Origin: Pyropia haitanensis
Lineage: Eukaryota > Rhodophyta > Bangiophyceae > Bangiales > Bangiaceae
Direction of reading: 5' to 3'
Length of the DNA: 64,000 nucleotides
NCBI GenBank assembly: GCA_008729055.1
Contig: SDUX01000006.1
Coordinates: 1,869,501-1,933,500 of the forward strand
Shown here: positions 55,091 through 64,000 of the stretch, one piece after another
How the letters are laid out: every line of letters starts with the position of its first letter
Numbering within the stretch: the stretch's first letter is position 1
The notes under the pieces: model-generated
What the model was told of the DNA's origin: nothing
The model's database searches: none
What the model saw: the letters and a program-made list of their open reading frames with translations, nothing else
Position numbers and translations under genes: made by a program

Positions 55091-56710
55091 CTATCCAGAC
55101 GATACAGGAGTACATGGTGGTTTTCCCCGTCCTGGGGGTGGCGGCGGCGGTAGTGGTTGTGACTGTGCTCGTCTTGGCACTGCTCCGGCCAGGGAGCCCG
55201 CGTCAGCAGACGTCATGGATGGGGAGCCGCCGCCCGAGTCGGACGAGTCCATCGGTGCAGACGCCGACGAGCCACCCGGCATGTCATCGGGCATCTTGAC
55301 AAAGCGGCCCTTGACACGCGGCCGGCCGTCAGCTAGCGCCTTGCGGACGGTGTAGCGGACGAGCTTGCCAAACTTGCGGTCTCGCCGCTTTTGCCGGAAC
55401 CGCAGCAGCGCCGCCTCGCGGGTTTTCTTCTTAAACTCCCGCGTCAGCGTCTCCTTCTCCGTCTCCTCCCGGCTCTTGCGCTCCTCGGGAGTCTCCTTGA
55501 CAGGTGGGGCGGCCGACACCGCCGCCGCCACCAAAGTGGGGGCAAAATGGCCCGGGCGTGGGGGCACCATCGGGTTGGGGACGGTGGGGAACATCCCCAC
55601 CGACGCCGACTGCTGGTACATTTGTTGCCAGTGTTGGAACTGCATCTGCGCCGCCATGGACGCGGATGGCATGTACATTCCGAGGCCCTGCCCGTACATC
55701 ATGGCCGCGTAGGGCCCCGGCAGGTTCGGCATGGCCATTGAGACGGGCGCCGCAACTGCCAGCTTCGTGTCCGCCTCGGACGTCGCGCCGCCACCGTTGG
55801 CGGGTATCCGAGAGGTGGACGAACCCGCCGCCACTTGCGACACGTCTACCGTCGGGGCGGTGCTGCTCGCCTCCACAGCAGACGCCGCTTTGGATGGCTC
55901 CGCCGATGCCTGCACGGGTGGAGCCGCCGGCATGGTCGCCCCAGCCGACGATCGAGCCTGGCCTTCATCCTTCACAGGAGACGCCGCCACCGCCGGTGTT
56001 GCGGGTGGTGCCACTGCTTCCGGTGCCGGAGCTTTCCGCTTGGGCGCCCCTGACGCTCCTTGTGGCAACGCCACACCCGCCCCTTGCGGCCGCGCACCCG
56101 GGGTCGGCACGGGTGGCGGTCGGCCAACGCCCGGTGTCGACGGCACAAGGACGTTCCACGCCGGTGACGGCATCCCGCCAAACCGCACGTGGCCACCCGC
56201 CGCCGCGCCGTCGCCGAGGTAGGTGTTGTGAAACTCCCGCACCACCGCGTCCTTTGCAGCCTGCCGCAGAAACGGGGACGACATGACCGCGTCAGGGCGG
56301 GCGGGCGACGGCGGGACGTCCGCACCCGGTACCCCGGGCACCGACGCAGTCGCAGCGGCCGCGGCAGCGGCAGCAGCTGCTGCAATGGCCGGGCCATTGC
56401 CGCCGGGCGTCCCCGACGGGGGACATAGCGCCGCCGACCCCCCTCCTCCGGGACCGACCGTCAGAGCCGCCGATAGCAGCGGCGTTGGGGCGGTAAAACG
56501 ACCTCCCAGCAGCGACGGAGACGGCACAATCGTCCCGGCCAACGCAAGCGGCGGCAGGTCCAGCGACGGGCTAAAGAGGCTCTGGAACGAGTCCCGGATG
56601 TGCGCCTGCCGGTTGGCACCCGGAACAAGCGCAGTGGCGGTGCCAGTGCCCGGTGTGGTGGCCGGCAGATTCCACCTCCTCGCCGAGTCGGGGGTCGTCA
56701 AGTATTCCAT
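55091..56710 (-). CDS. CCT-domain transcriptional regulator
   Basis: 539 residues in one exon. Near the C-terminus (about 430-472) lies a CCT domain (CONSTANS/CO-like/TOC1). It begins REAALLRFRQKRRDRKFGK, continues through VRYTVRKALADGRPRVKGRF, and is preceded by a charged helix (TPEERKSREETEKE). CCT domains in plants and algae act in nuclear localisation and in DNA and NF-Y interaction. There is no B-box or response-regulator receiver domain, so it is a CCT-only (CMF-like) protein. The rest is Ala/Pro/Ser-rich with a Met/Gln-rich patch (QMQFQHWQQMYQQ). ATG 56710 (MEYLTTPDSARRW) is chosen; upstream sequence in the frame is open without an ATG in good context. Confidence 0.88.
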   Translation of the reverse strand: MEYLTTPDSARRWNLPATTPGTGTATALVPGANRQAHIRDSFQSLFSPSLDLPPLALAGTIVPSPSLLGGRFTAPTPLLSAALTVGPGGGGSAALCPPSGTPGGNGPAIAAAAAAAAAAATASVPGVPGADVPPSPARPDAVMSSPFLRQAAKDAVVREFHNTYLGDGAAAGGHVRFGGMPSPAWNVLVPSTPGVGRPPPVPTPGARPQGAGVALPQGASGAPKRKAPAPEAVAPPATPAVAASPVKDEGQARSSAGATMPAAPPVQASAEPSKAASAVEASSTAPTVDVSQVAAGSSTSRIPANGGGATSEADTKLAVAAPVSMAMPNLPGPYAAMMYGQGLGMYMPSASMAAQMQFQHWQQMYQQSASVGMFPTVPNPMVPPRPGHFAPTLVAAAVSAAPPVKETPEERKSREETEKETLTREFKKKTREAALLRFRQKRRDRKFGKLVRYTVRKALADGRPRVKGRFVKMPDDMPGGSSASAPMDSSDSGGGSPSMTSADAGSLAGAVPRRAQSQPLPPPPPPGRGKPPCTPVSSG

Positions 56711-59501
56711 CCCGCGCGAGGTGGGCGGGGTGGATGGGCGGGGGAGGGGGTGGGGGGGGGTGGGTAAAAGCACCCGCTCCACCCTCACCACAACGCGGCG
56801 GGCGGGTGGCGGCGGCGCGCGCGGGGATGCAGCACGCGGGCAACGAGCAGATTGCGCGCCCGCGCGACGGTCCACGCGCGCGCGCTTCCGCAGCGCGCCG
56901 CTGCGGGCCGCGGACAGCGTCCAACGCCACCGCCAGGCGTGCCGTTTGGTGGTGTGTCGGCGGCGGCGGAGGCGGCGCGGCGCTTGTTCACGGTGGTCGT
57001 GCACGGGCCAGCGGGATTGTGGGCGCCGCACACGCCCCGGCTGGTGGTCGACGGGGACGGAAAGGACCAAGAGGGTGGGGAGGGTGGGGGGGGGGCGGTG
57101 TGCCCACCAGGAGCGGGCGGCGGCCTGTTGCCGGCGGCGGACCCGGTGTAGCTGTGGCTGTCGTACGCGGGGAGGACCACCAGATTCGCCCTGTCGCGCT
57201 CGTGTGTGGGACCTTTCGGGCCACAGGAGCGCGGCGTTGGCCGGTGACGGCTGGCGCGAGTGGACGGCTGGCAGCGCAGAGGACCACACACGCGGTCACG
57301 CGCCGGGGTCATCAGGACGGCGGCGGCTTGGAATTCGATGCCAATGATAGGAGAGGAAATACAAAGAATGGCCATCCAAGACGACGCCCACGCCATCGCT
57401 TGTGGTCCTCGAACGCCCACGAACCGTGGCAGGAGCGACTGTTTTCGCAATCCAGTCAACGCAGAGTGCGTGCCCGAGCGCCCGTTGTGGCGCGGTGCCG
57501 GGCGCCGTACGTACAACTTTGATGAGCGACCACCGCCAAAACTCCGCGTAGTTTCCCCCTTCACAGGTTTCATCATGAATCTCTATTCAACCTTTGGGTC
57601 CGAATGTTTCATCAGGTACAAGATTCTATTGGTTGCATGTTTTCAGGGACGCCGACCATTGGCTGGGCGGTGCGGCCTGTTCGCACCCTTGTTCCAAAAT
57701 AGCTCAATCCAGAACATTTGGCACAGCTGTTGGCCATGAAGGGCGTCGACCTGGTCCCGCAGTCGGGGCCACTTTCCCCGACTTTTCCGAGGCCATCCGC
57801 CTGGACCCGACCGTTTGTGATTCGTGACCGCGTGTGGCCCAGAACCAGCAGCAGGTGATTGCAATCACCACAGCTGGGTGTCGGTCTCGTGCAAGGTCTT
57901 GAGGGCACGTCTCCTTGTCCCCGCCCGGTTCCCACCGCCAATTCGCGGGTGGGTGCTTGGCTTGGCCGGCCGCCGCTGTCTCCGTCGTCACCTCCACCAA
58001 TGGCGGCGGGAGACCAGTCGCGATCCACCAATGGGAGCGGCTATTGACGTTCCTTTTTACTCGACACCTTTTAATGGGCGTCGCTGTCGGCGAAGACAAT
58101 GCGTTAGGCGGCCTCGCGCGCCAGAGCTGGCGGGGGGAGGCAGCTCCGACCTCCGTGCTGGTGGGCTGCCCGCTCCCGCGCCCCCCGCATCGACTGCAGT
58201 GCAGTCGGGGGGGGGGCGTGCTCCGCCCCGCCACGCCGACACGCCCGCGCCGCCGCAGGCTTGTGAGGCTGAGAGCGCTTCTCAGCACCTGGCCTGCCGG
58301 CCACGGCGGTCGCCCCCCCCCGCTGGGTGACCCGCACGGCCGGACCCGTCAGTCGGCCGGGTGCCGCCGTCCCTCCCTCCAACCCCCCGGCCTTCCAGGG
58401 GCTGCCCGCCCGGCCCGCCGTGGCCTCAGAGACGCCGGCGCCGCACCACCCACAGCGGTGGTGGGTCGCCGTCCCGTCCGCTCCCCCCCCCCCCCCCCCC
58501 CCCCCCCCACAACGCCCCCCCTCTTCGCGTCGCTACGGCAGCGGCGCCGGCGGCGCCGCGCCGAGCGCACCGTCGGTGCGCTCCCCCCCTCCCCTGCAAA
58601 CGCCTGGTGGTGCCGCGCCCGCAGCGCCCCCGCGTGGGTAGCGTGCGCCGTGCGGGGGACCTCCCGACCCCCCCCCCCCCCCCCCCCCCCCCACCAAACC
58701 CCGGGCTGTGTGCACCGCACGGTGCGGGTGCGGGGGGGCCGGGGCGGCCGCCGCCGTGCCCCCACTGCCTGCCTGCCGCCGCGCGTGTGCGGGCGAGCGC
58801 CCCGCATCGGCGGCGGCGGTGTTGCACGCCCCGGCCGTACGCGAGCAACGGCCCGGCCGCGACGGCCGACCGCCGCGGCCGCTGCCGTTGCCCGCGGCGT
58901 GGGAGTCGGCCGCATCGACGGCCGCATCGACGGCGGGGGTGGTGGTGGTGGCGGTGGTGGTGCGCGCCGCGCGCCGCCCGCGGCGGCGCGGTGGCTCGGC
59001 GTGGAGGGGTGGGGGGGCGGACGAGCCCCGCGAGCGAGACGACGCGACGCGCGGCACGGGCGGTGCCTCCCCCCCCCCAGTCCCCCCCCCCCGGTATCTC
59101 CCGTCGGCCCTCCGTGCGCCGAGGACACGCGCTTCGACGGCGCCGCCGCTGCGCGGCCACCCGTGGCCCGCGGGGGTCTATCCGTCCTGTTTCTCTTTTT
59201 TTTTTTTCCGCTGCGTCGTGTTCCCCGCCCCTCTCGGCTACCCACTCCGCTCCACCGCTGTGGTGGCCTACGCTCCGCAAACCGCCACGCGGTGTGCCTG
59301 TGGCGGGGGGCGCCCACGTGCCCCTCCTCCCCGCCCCCCCCGCGCAGCCCCCCTCTCCATTCTTTTCCAATCCCCCACACCCCCCCCCAACCTCTTGCCG
59401 ACCTTTCCCCCCCTCCCCACCCCCCCCCCCCCCTCCATCTGCTCCCCGCGTCATCGGGACGGGTTCTCCCCTGCGCGGACGTGCACGCCGGCGGCCGGCG
59501 C
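56711..59501. other. Intergenic region CCT gene / zinc-finger regulator
   Basis: 56711-57260 is GC-rich; 57300-58130 has near-normal composition; 58130-59500 is very GC-rich with C-runs. Long frames here (for example the poly-Pro minus-strand frame to 60748) are low complexity. No gene recognised. It should hold promoters for both flanking genes. Confidence 0.5.
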
Positions 59502-59750
59502 ATGGTGTCTGCGCGGTGGGGTGGCGCCGACGCGCAGCAGACGCGTGGACGGTGAGTGGACGGGGGCGGGGGGACGGGAGGAGCGGGGGGGGGGAGGGCG
59601 TACAGAGCGCACCGCCTGGGGCGGGGCGGTTGGGTGGGGTTGGGCGGCGTGGGGGGGGGGCGGCAGGGGGTTGGGATGCCCCCGTACGGACTGGGGGGGG
59701 GCGACACGACGCTTGCAGCCGGGACTGGGACGGCAGGGGGTGGGGGGGGT

Positions 59751-59839
<89 letters not shown>

Positions 59840-62164
59840 GTCAGCAGCTGGCATCAAGCGACCGGTACGTGACGCGGCTGGTGCGGTGGGATGGCGCGCT
59901 GTGGGGTGGGGAGAGCTGGGATGTTGATGTGCCGGGGGCGGGTCGGGGTCGTCGTCCGTGGGCCTCCTCGCGTTTCCTTGCCGCAGCGGAAAACACACGG
60001 GGCGGGGGCGCCCGGCGCCGCGGCCGATCCCGACAACGTCCGTGCGGGCGCTGGCTGTGGGCGTGGCCGCCTCGCCCGCGTGCGCGTGAACGCAGACGAG
60101 GCGGCGGTGAGGGCGGGGTGCACCTTCGGGGCCGGGGTGGCATCGCGGCGTCGCTGCTGTGCGGGGTGGCGGCGGGGGCGGCGGCCGCGGTGGGTGGGCG
60201 GTGTACCCTCCGCCTGCGTCAGCCCCTGTGCGGCCTGGGGTCGGGCCGAGCGATGGGGGGTGGTGGGGGGGGGGGGCGGCGGTGTGGGCCCTTGGCGCAG
60301 GCACCCCTTTGCTGCCGGCACCGGTATGCGGCACGCCGCGGCGGAGGCCCGCATAGGGTGAACTCTGCGCCCTCACGGTCGCCTGACGGGGGGGTGCTGC
60401 CTCATGAGGTGGGTGGGGCCAGCCAGCGCTGATCGTGGACGGGGAGGAAGAGAGAGATCTGACGACCCATCTGAGGGCCGTTTTTTTTTCTGATTTTCTT
60501 TCCCTGCTTGCGCTCTTCTCCCTCCCCTTCTCTTGTCCCGTTGTTCCTTTGCCACAGTGGGAGAGCATCTCAACGGACGTACCCGACGGACCGCCGTCGC
60601 TGGATATGGACACGCTGAGTGGGGGTGACTTGGCGGATCTGCTGCTGAATGGGGGCGACGCGGACGATGGGCGGGGGGGCTCGGCGGGTCTTCTGCGGGC
60701 CACTCGCGGGATGGGGGGGGCGTGAGCGGGATGGCGCTGGTGCCTCAAGCGGCTGCGGCGACGACGGGCAATGGGGGTGGTGGCGGCGGTGGTGGTGGCG
60801 GTGGGGGTGGCAGCGGCGGTGGGGGTGGCGCTGGCTGTGAGCTGTCGGGGTCGGCCGACTCGGACGCTGCGGTCTTTGCAGGCCTGGGCAACTTTGGCGA
60901 CGGGGCGGGTGTCGGCCTCGGCGGGGACGTGTCACTGCGGCGGGGCGGCGGCGCGTTTGGCGTGGACAACCACGGCATGGACCCGTTCCTGATGATGGGC
61001 GGTGCGGGGGAGGTGCCCGGGGGAGGGGGGGCGCCCGGCGCGGGGGGGGACCCGGCCGGCCGCGGGGGGGACCCAGACAGCGGGCCGCACGACGTGGCCG
61101 AAGCGGCAGGGTGGTCGTCGCTGTCGGCGCTGGGCGTGGATCTCGACGCGTACGGCGAGCTGCCGCCGTTCGAGTACGACATCAACGGCATGTCGCCGGC
61201 GTTTGCGGCACACCCCGTCGCCGCCGCGCCGCCGGCCGCCGCCGCGGTCCCGCCGCCGGCGCCACTGCCGCCGCCGCCGTCGACAACGGCGATGACGGGC
61301 GGTGGCAAGCCGTGCCCGCTCCCCGTGGTGGCGTCCCCTGCCCGCCCGCCTGCGCCACCGCCGCCACCGCCGCCGACGCCGGTGGTGGCGGATGGGGAGG
61401 CGCCCGCTGCTGCCGCGGCGCTGGCGCCACCAGTAGCGGCCGACGCCGGCGGGCGGGCGGCTGCCGCGGCAGCGGCGGCGTCGCAGCCACCCGGTGCGGC
61501 GAGGCACGCGGCGGTTCTGTCGGCGGCGGCGGCGGCAGCGGCGGCGACGGCGGCGTCGCCGACGGCGGGCGTGTCGGCGGCGGCGGCAGCGCCAGAGCAG
61601 CCCCCCCGGGCGCACCCGTGGGGTTCATCCTCGTCGCCCCTGCGGGTCGCCCCCGCCGAAGCGCCGAACGCGGGGACGCCCGCGGGTCACGTGCAGACGG
61701 TCAAGGTACCGGCGCTGTCGCTGGGCACCCCCCCTGCGCCGGGAATGGCCGGCCCCGCCCCCGAGAGCGACGGTCTCCCCGCGTCGGGGGTGCCGCTGTC
61801 GCCCCTCCCATCGGGGGGCCCCAACACGCCCGCCCCGTCGCCGCCGCCGGCGCGGCCAGCGTCGGGGGTGGCGACGCCGACGCCCGCCGGGCCAACTGGC
61901 CGCGGCCGTGCTGCCACCTCCCCGTGCGACGTGTGTGGGCGGAGCATCTCGACTAACGGGGCCAACTACCGGCGACACCGGGAGGCGTGCCTGCGCGCGC
62001 GTTCCCGTGGGCGGGGGGTAGTGCCGCTCCCGCGGGCGGCGCCGCCGCCGCGTCCGCGTCGGCGTCGGTGGCGGCGGCGGTGGTGGCGGCGGCGGCGGGT
62101 GCGGCGTCCCCCGGCGGGCCCTCCTCTAGGGGACAACCGCCGTCGGCGTCGCTGTCCGTGCAGC

Positions 62165-62201
<37 letters not shown>

Positions 62202-63324
62202 GTTGGCGACCGGCCGGCCGCCCGCGACGACGGTGGTGGCGTCACCGGCGACGCCGCGGCCGTCGGTGCCCAAGCGGGAGGCGCCGACGCCCATGGCGCT
62301 CGACCCCTTCCCGCCGCTGCCGCTGACGGCCAACACGGTGGGGGATATTGGCAGCAGCGCAACGTCGGGGATTAGTGTGTCCCCGCCGCCGCCGCCGCCG
62401 CCGCCTCCCCCGACCGCCGCGTGCACGCCGGTGCTGCTGCCAATGCCCACCACGGGGCCGGCAATGTCGTGGGACGGTGGCGCCGCCGCCGCCGCGGCGG
62501 CGGCGGCGGCCGCGGCCGCCACCGCGGCCGCCGACGCGGCGTCGGCGGCGGCGTGGTCTGGGCACGCCCGCCCGCCAGGCAGCGGCCGGGCGCCGTTCCT
62601 TCTACCCGGCGGCGGGGGGCTGTCCGCGGCGGCGGCCGCCGCGGCGGCCGCTCCGCCAGCGCGTCCCCCGTCCCTGTCGACGCCCCACCCGCCGTCGCGG
62701 CGGCGGCCGCCCGTCTCCCTGTCGGCCGCCCGCGTGTCGTCGGTGCGGGACGCGTCGCTGGCGCTGAACTTGGCTCGCCTGTCGGCGTCTGCGGCCGAGA
62801 TGCTCGACGGCGGCGGCCGCGCGGCGATCCGCGACGCGCTCGTGGCGCTCGCGAGAAAGGCAGAGGGCAACGGGCCGCCGCCGTCGCTGGGCAGCGCCGG
62901 CGGCGGTGGTGGCTGCGGCGGGGTCGGCGGCGGCGGTGGCGGCGGGGGCGGCGGCGGTGGCGGCGGCGGGCCGTCCCCCCTGGGCGTGTCCCCTGGAGGT
63001 GGCCGCTCGGCGCCGACCGCCCCCGGCGGGCGCCCGTGGACGCCCGAGGACGTGGTGGCCCAGTCGGCGGCGGAGAAGCTCGTCCTCCAGCTGCTATTCC
63101 TCGACCCCGCCGCAGCCGCCGCGGCGGGCGGCGTGGCGGCCGGGGGGGCGGCCGCGCCGCCGCGGGGCGCGCCGCCGCCGTCGCCGCCACCTGGGGGAGG
63201 GGGGGGGGCGGGCGCACCCGCCGCGGCGGCGGCGGCCGCGGCCGCCGCGAGTCCCGATGACGCCAGGGGACTCGACCCGGGGGGGGGCGGGGCGCCGCCG
63301 CCGCCCGCGGCGGCGCCCACCTAA
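59502..63324 (+). CDS. Putative nuclear regulator with one C2HC zinc finger; spliced, frame breaks
   Basis: A possible first exon, 59502-59551 (MVSARWGG..., donor GTGAGT), leads to an exon with a long (GGC)n tract that ends SAAGIKRP at 59864 (donor GTACGT). An intron with acceptor CCACAG leads to 60558 (WESISTDVPDGPPSLDMDTL). The frame then slips at an 8-G run (60713-60720) and at a 6-G run (62013-62018), each equal to one missing base, and ends at 63322-63324. The one recognisable domain is CDVCGRSISTNGANYRRHREAC (about 61925-61990), a C2HC-type zinc finger. Helical parts follow (SLALNLARLSASAAEML, AAIRDALVALARKA, PEDVVAQSAAEKLVLQLLFL). The rest is Pro/Ala/Gly-rich. An acidic patch and a short zinc finger suggest a transcriptional role. 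ATG 59676 is an alternative start; the phase between exons 1 and 2 does not match without a slip. Confidence 0.5.
59754..59839 (+). repeat. (GGC)n tract, about 28 units
   Basis: A perfect trinucleotide run encoding poly-Gly in the second exon of the zinc-finger regulator. Likely length-polymorphic. Confidence 0.9.
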
Positions 63325-64000
63325 GCCGCGCCCCCGGGGGGGTGCCGGCGGCGTCTGCTCGCTCGCCCGCCCGTCCGCTTGCCGCGGCGGCACGCGTGTT
63401 GTGCGTGTGCGTGTGTGCGTGTGCGTGGGCGTGGGCGCGTGCTGGGCGCCGCCGCCGCCACCGATTTTATTTTTTTCTTCCTCTTCCGTTGGGCGCCGCC
63501 CGCGTCGTCGCGTGACGGCGTCTCGCGTGAGCCGTTTTCGCCCGCACTGTCCACATTATGGATTGACCGGTTGTTTTTTGCTTCGTCTACGCCTCCTCCG
63601 TTGTGAGTCTGCTCCGCCCCGTCGGTAGGTGCGTGGTGGTGTCCAATCCTCCCCTTGCCGCTGCGTGCCGCGACCGGGCCACGGCGGTGGCCGCTACGGC
63701 GACGCTGAACGGCTGGTTCATTCGTCTTTCTCACTGTCACTGGATGCGTCCCACCTCCCCCACTATCATATTTTTTTCTTCCCCTTTCTGCGTCGCTGGC
63801 GCGTGGGCCGCTGCGCTTTGCAAACATACATCGGCACAGTACTTCTGACGGAAAAGAGAGCGGCGCGTCCCTCCCGCCCCTCTTCACCGCATCACCGCAC
63901 CCCATAACTGCCTACGCTCGTCGGCGGCGGTGGCGGCGCCCGCGCGCACCCCACCTCCCCGCGTCTGTGCGTGGCGGTGGTGGGGCGGCAGTGCCGGCGG
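63325..64000. other. 3' flank of the zinc-finger gene to window end
   Basis: Contains a short (TG)n-like stretch (63398-63430) and T-rich patches at 63465-63482 and 63768-63785. Only short frames; no gene recognised. The next gene may begin beyond the window. Confidence 0.45.

Noticed and set aside
58349..60748. 799-codon minus-strand poly-Pro frame
   Set aside because: Antisense of the (GGC)n exon and other GC repeats; no domain.
1..64000. CRISPR arrays, rRNA genes, intact tRNA genes, retrotransposon polymerase domains
   Set aside because: Looked for and not seen; regular repeats here are microsatellites or coding low complexity.

Overview
The window is a very GC-rich nuclear genomic segment from a eukaryote. 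The evidence is a cytosolic ribosomal protein gene (uS12/RPS23) and a serine protease gene split by GT-AG introns, together with Sec63, TMX2, F-box and CCT-domain proteins. Most other genes have no introns, third codon positions are almost all G or C, and long poly-Ala, poly-Gly and (GCC)n tracts are common. This fits an intron-poor bangiophyte red alga (Porphyra/Pyropia type); the lineage is inference. There is no organellar or bacterial operon structure. Genes sit singly on both strands, separated by 0.2-3 kb of low-complexity GC-rich DNA.

Layout. 0-10 kb: mitochondrial-type MoaA/CNX2 (-) and dephospho-CoA kinase (+) are divergent, followed by an inositol-monophosphatase-like gene (+) convergent with a membrane-anchored methyltransferase-like gene (-). 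11-20 kb: Sec63 (+) is convergent with TMX2 (-), then a four-exon S1 serine protease (+). 20-26 kb: a WD40-like protein (+) and an unrecognised type II membrane protein (-). 26-29.4 kb is a repeat-rich, AT-richer island with foldbacks and a 1.55-kb element with hAT-like terminal inverted repeats that encloses an FG-rich frame. 31-42 kb: an F-box/CxxC protein (+), a tandem DUF760 protein probably of the plastid (+), a glycosyltransferase-like membrane protein (-), and a small spliced gene (+). 42-45 kb: a poorly resolved Ala-rich minus-strand gene. 45.2-51.2 kb is the most unusual part. Two 169-bp direct repeats ending in palindromes lie upstream of an intact, intronless 1323-codon Fanzor gene, a eukaryotic relative of the transposon nuclease TnpB. 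It keeps all three RuvC carboxylates and has a strongly structured 3' flank that could encode its guide (omega) RNA. 52-57 kb: a thioredoxin-like gene (-), RPS23 (+), and a CCT-domain regulator (-). 59.5-63.3 kb: a spliced regulator with one C2HC zinc finger (+).

Five genes (methyltransferase-like, WD40-like, DUF760, glycosyltransferase-like, zinc-finger regulator) are broken into consecutive frames, mostly at long G or C homopolymers. In all eleven breaks the downstream frame is the one expected if a single base were missing from the run. This points to systematic homopolymer under-calling rather than to true pseudogenes. These genes are annotated as one locus each, with the breaks stated.

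The housekeeping genes do not form a pathway cluster. Molybdenum cofactor, CoA, inositol phosphate, ER translocation/redox and ribosome functions are simply neighbours.
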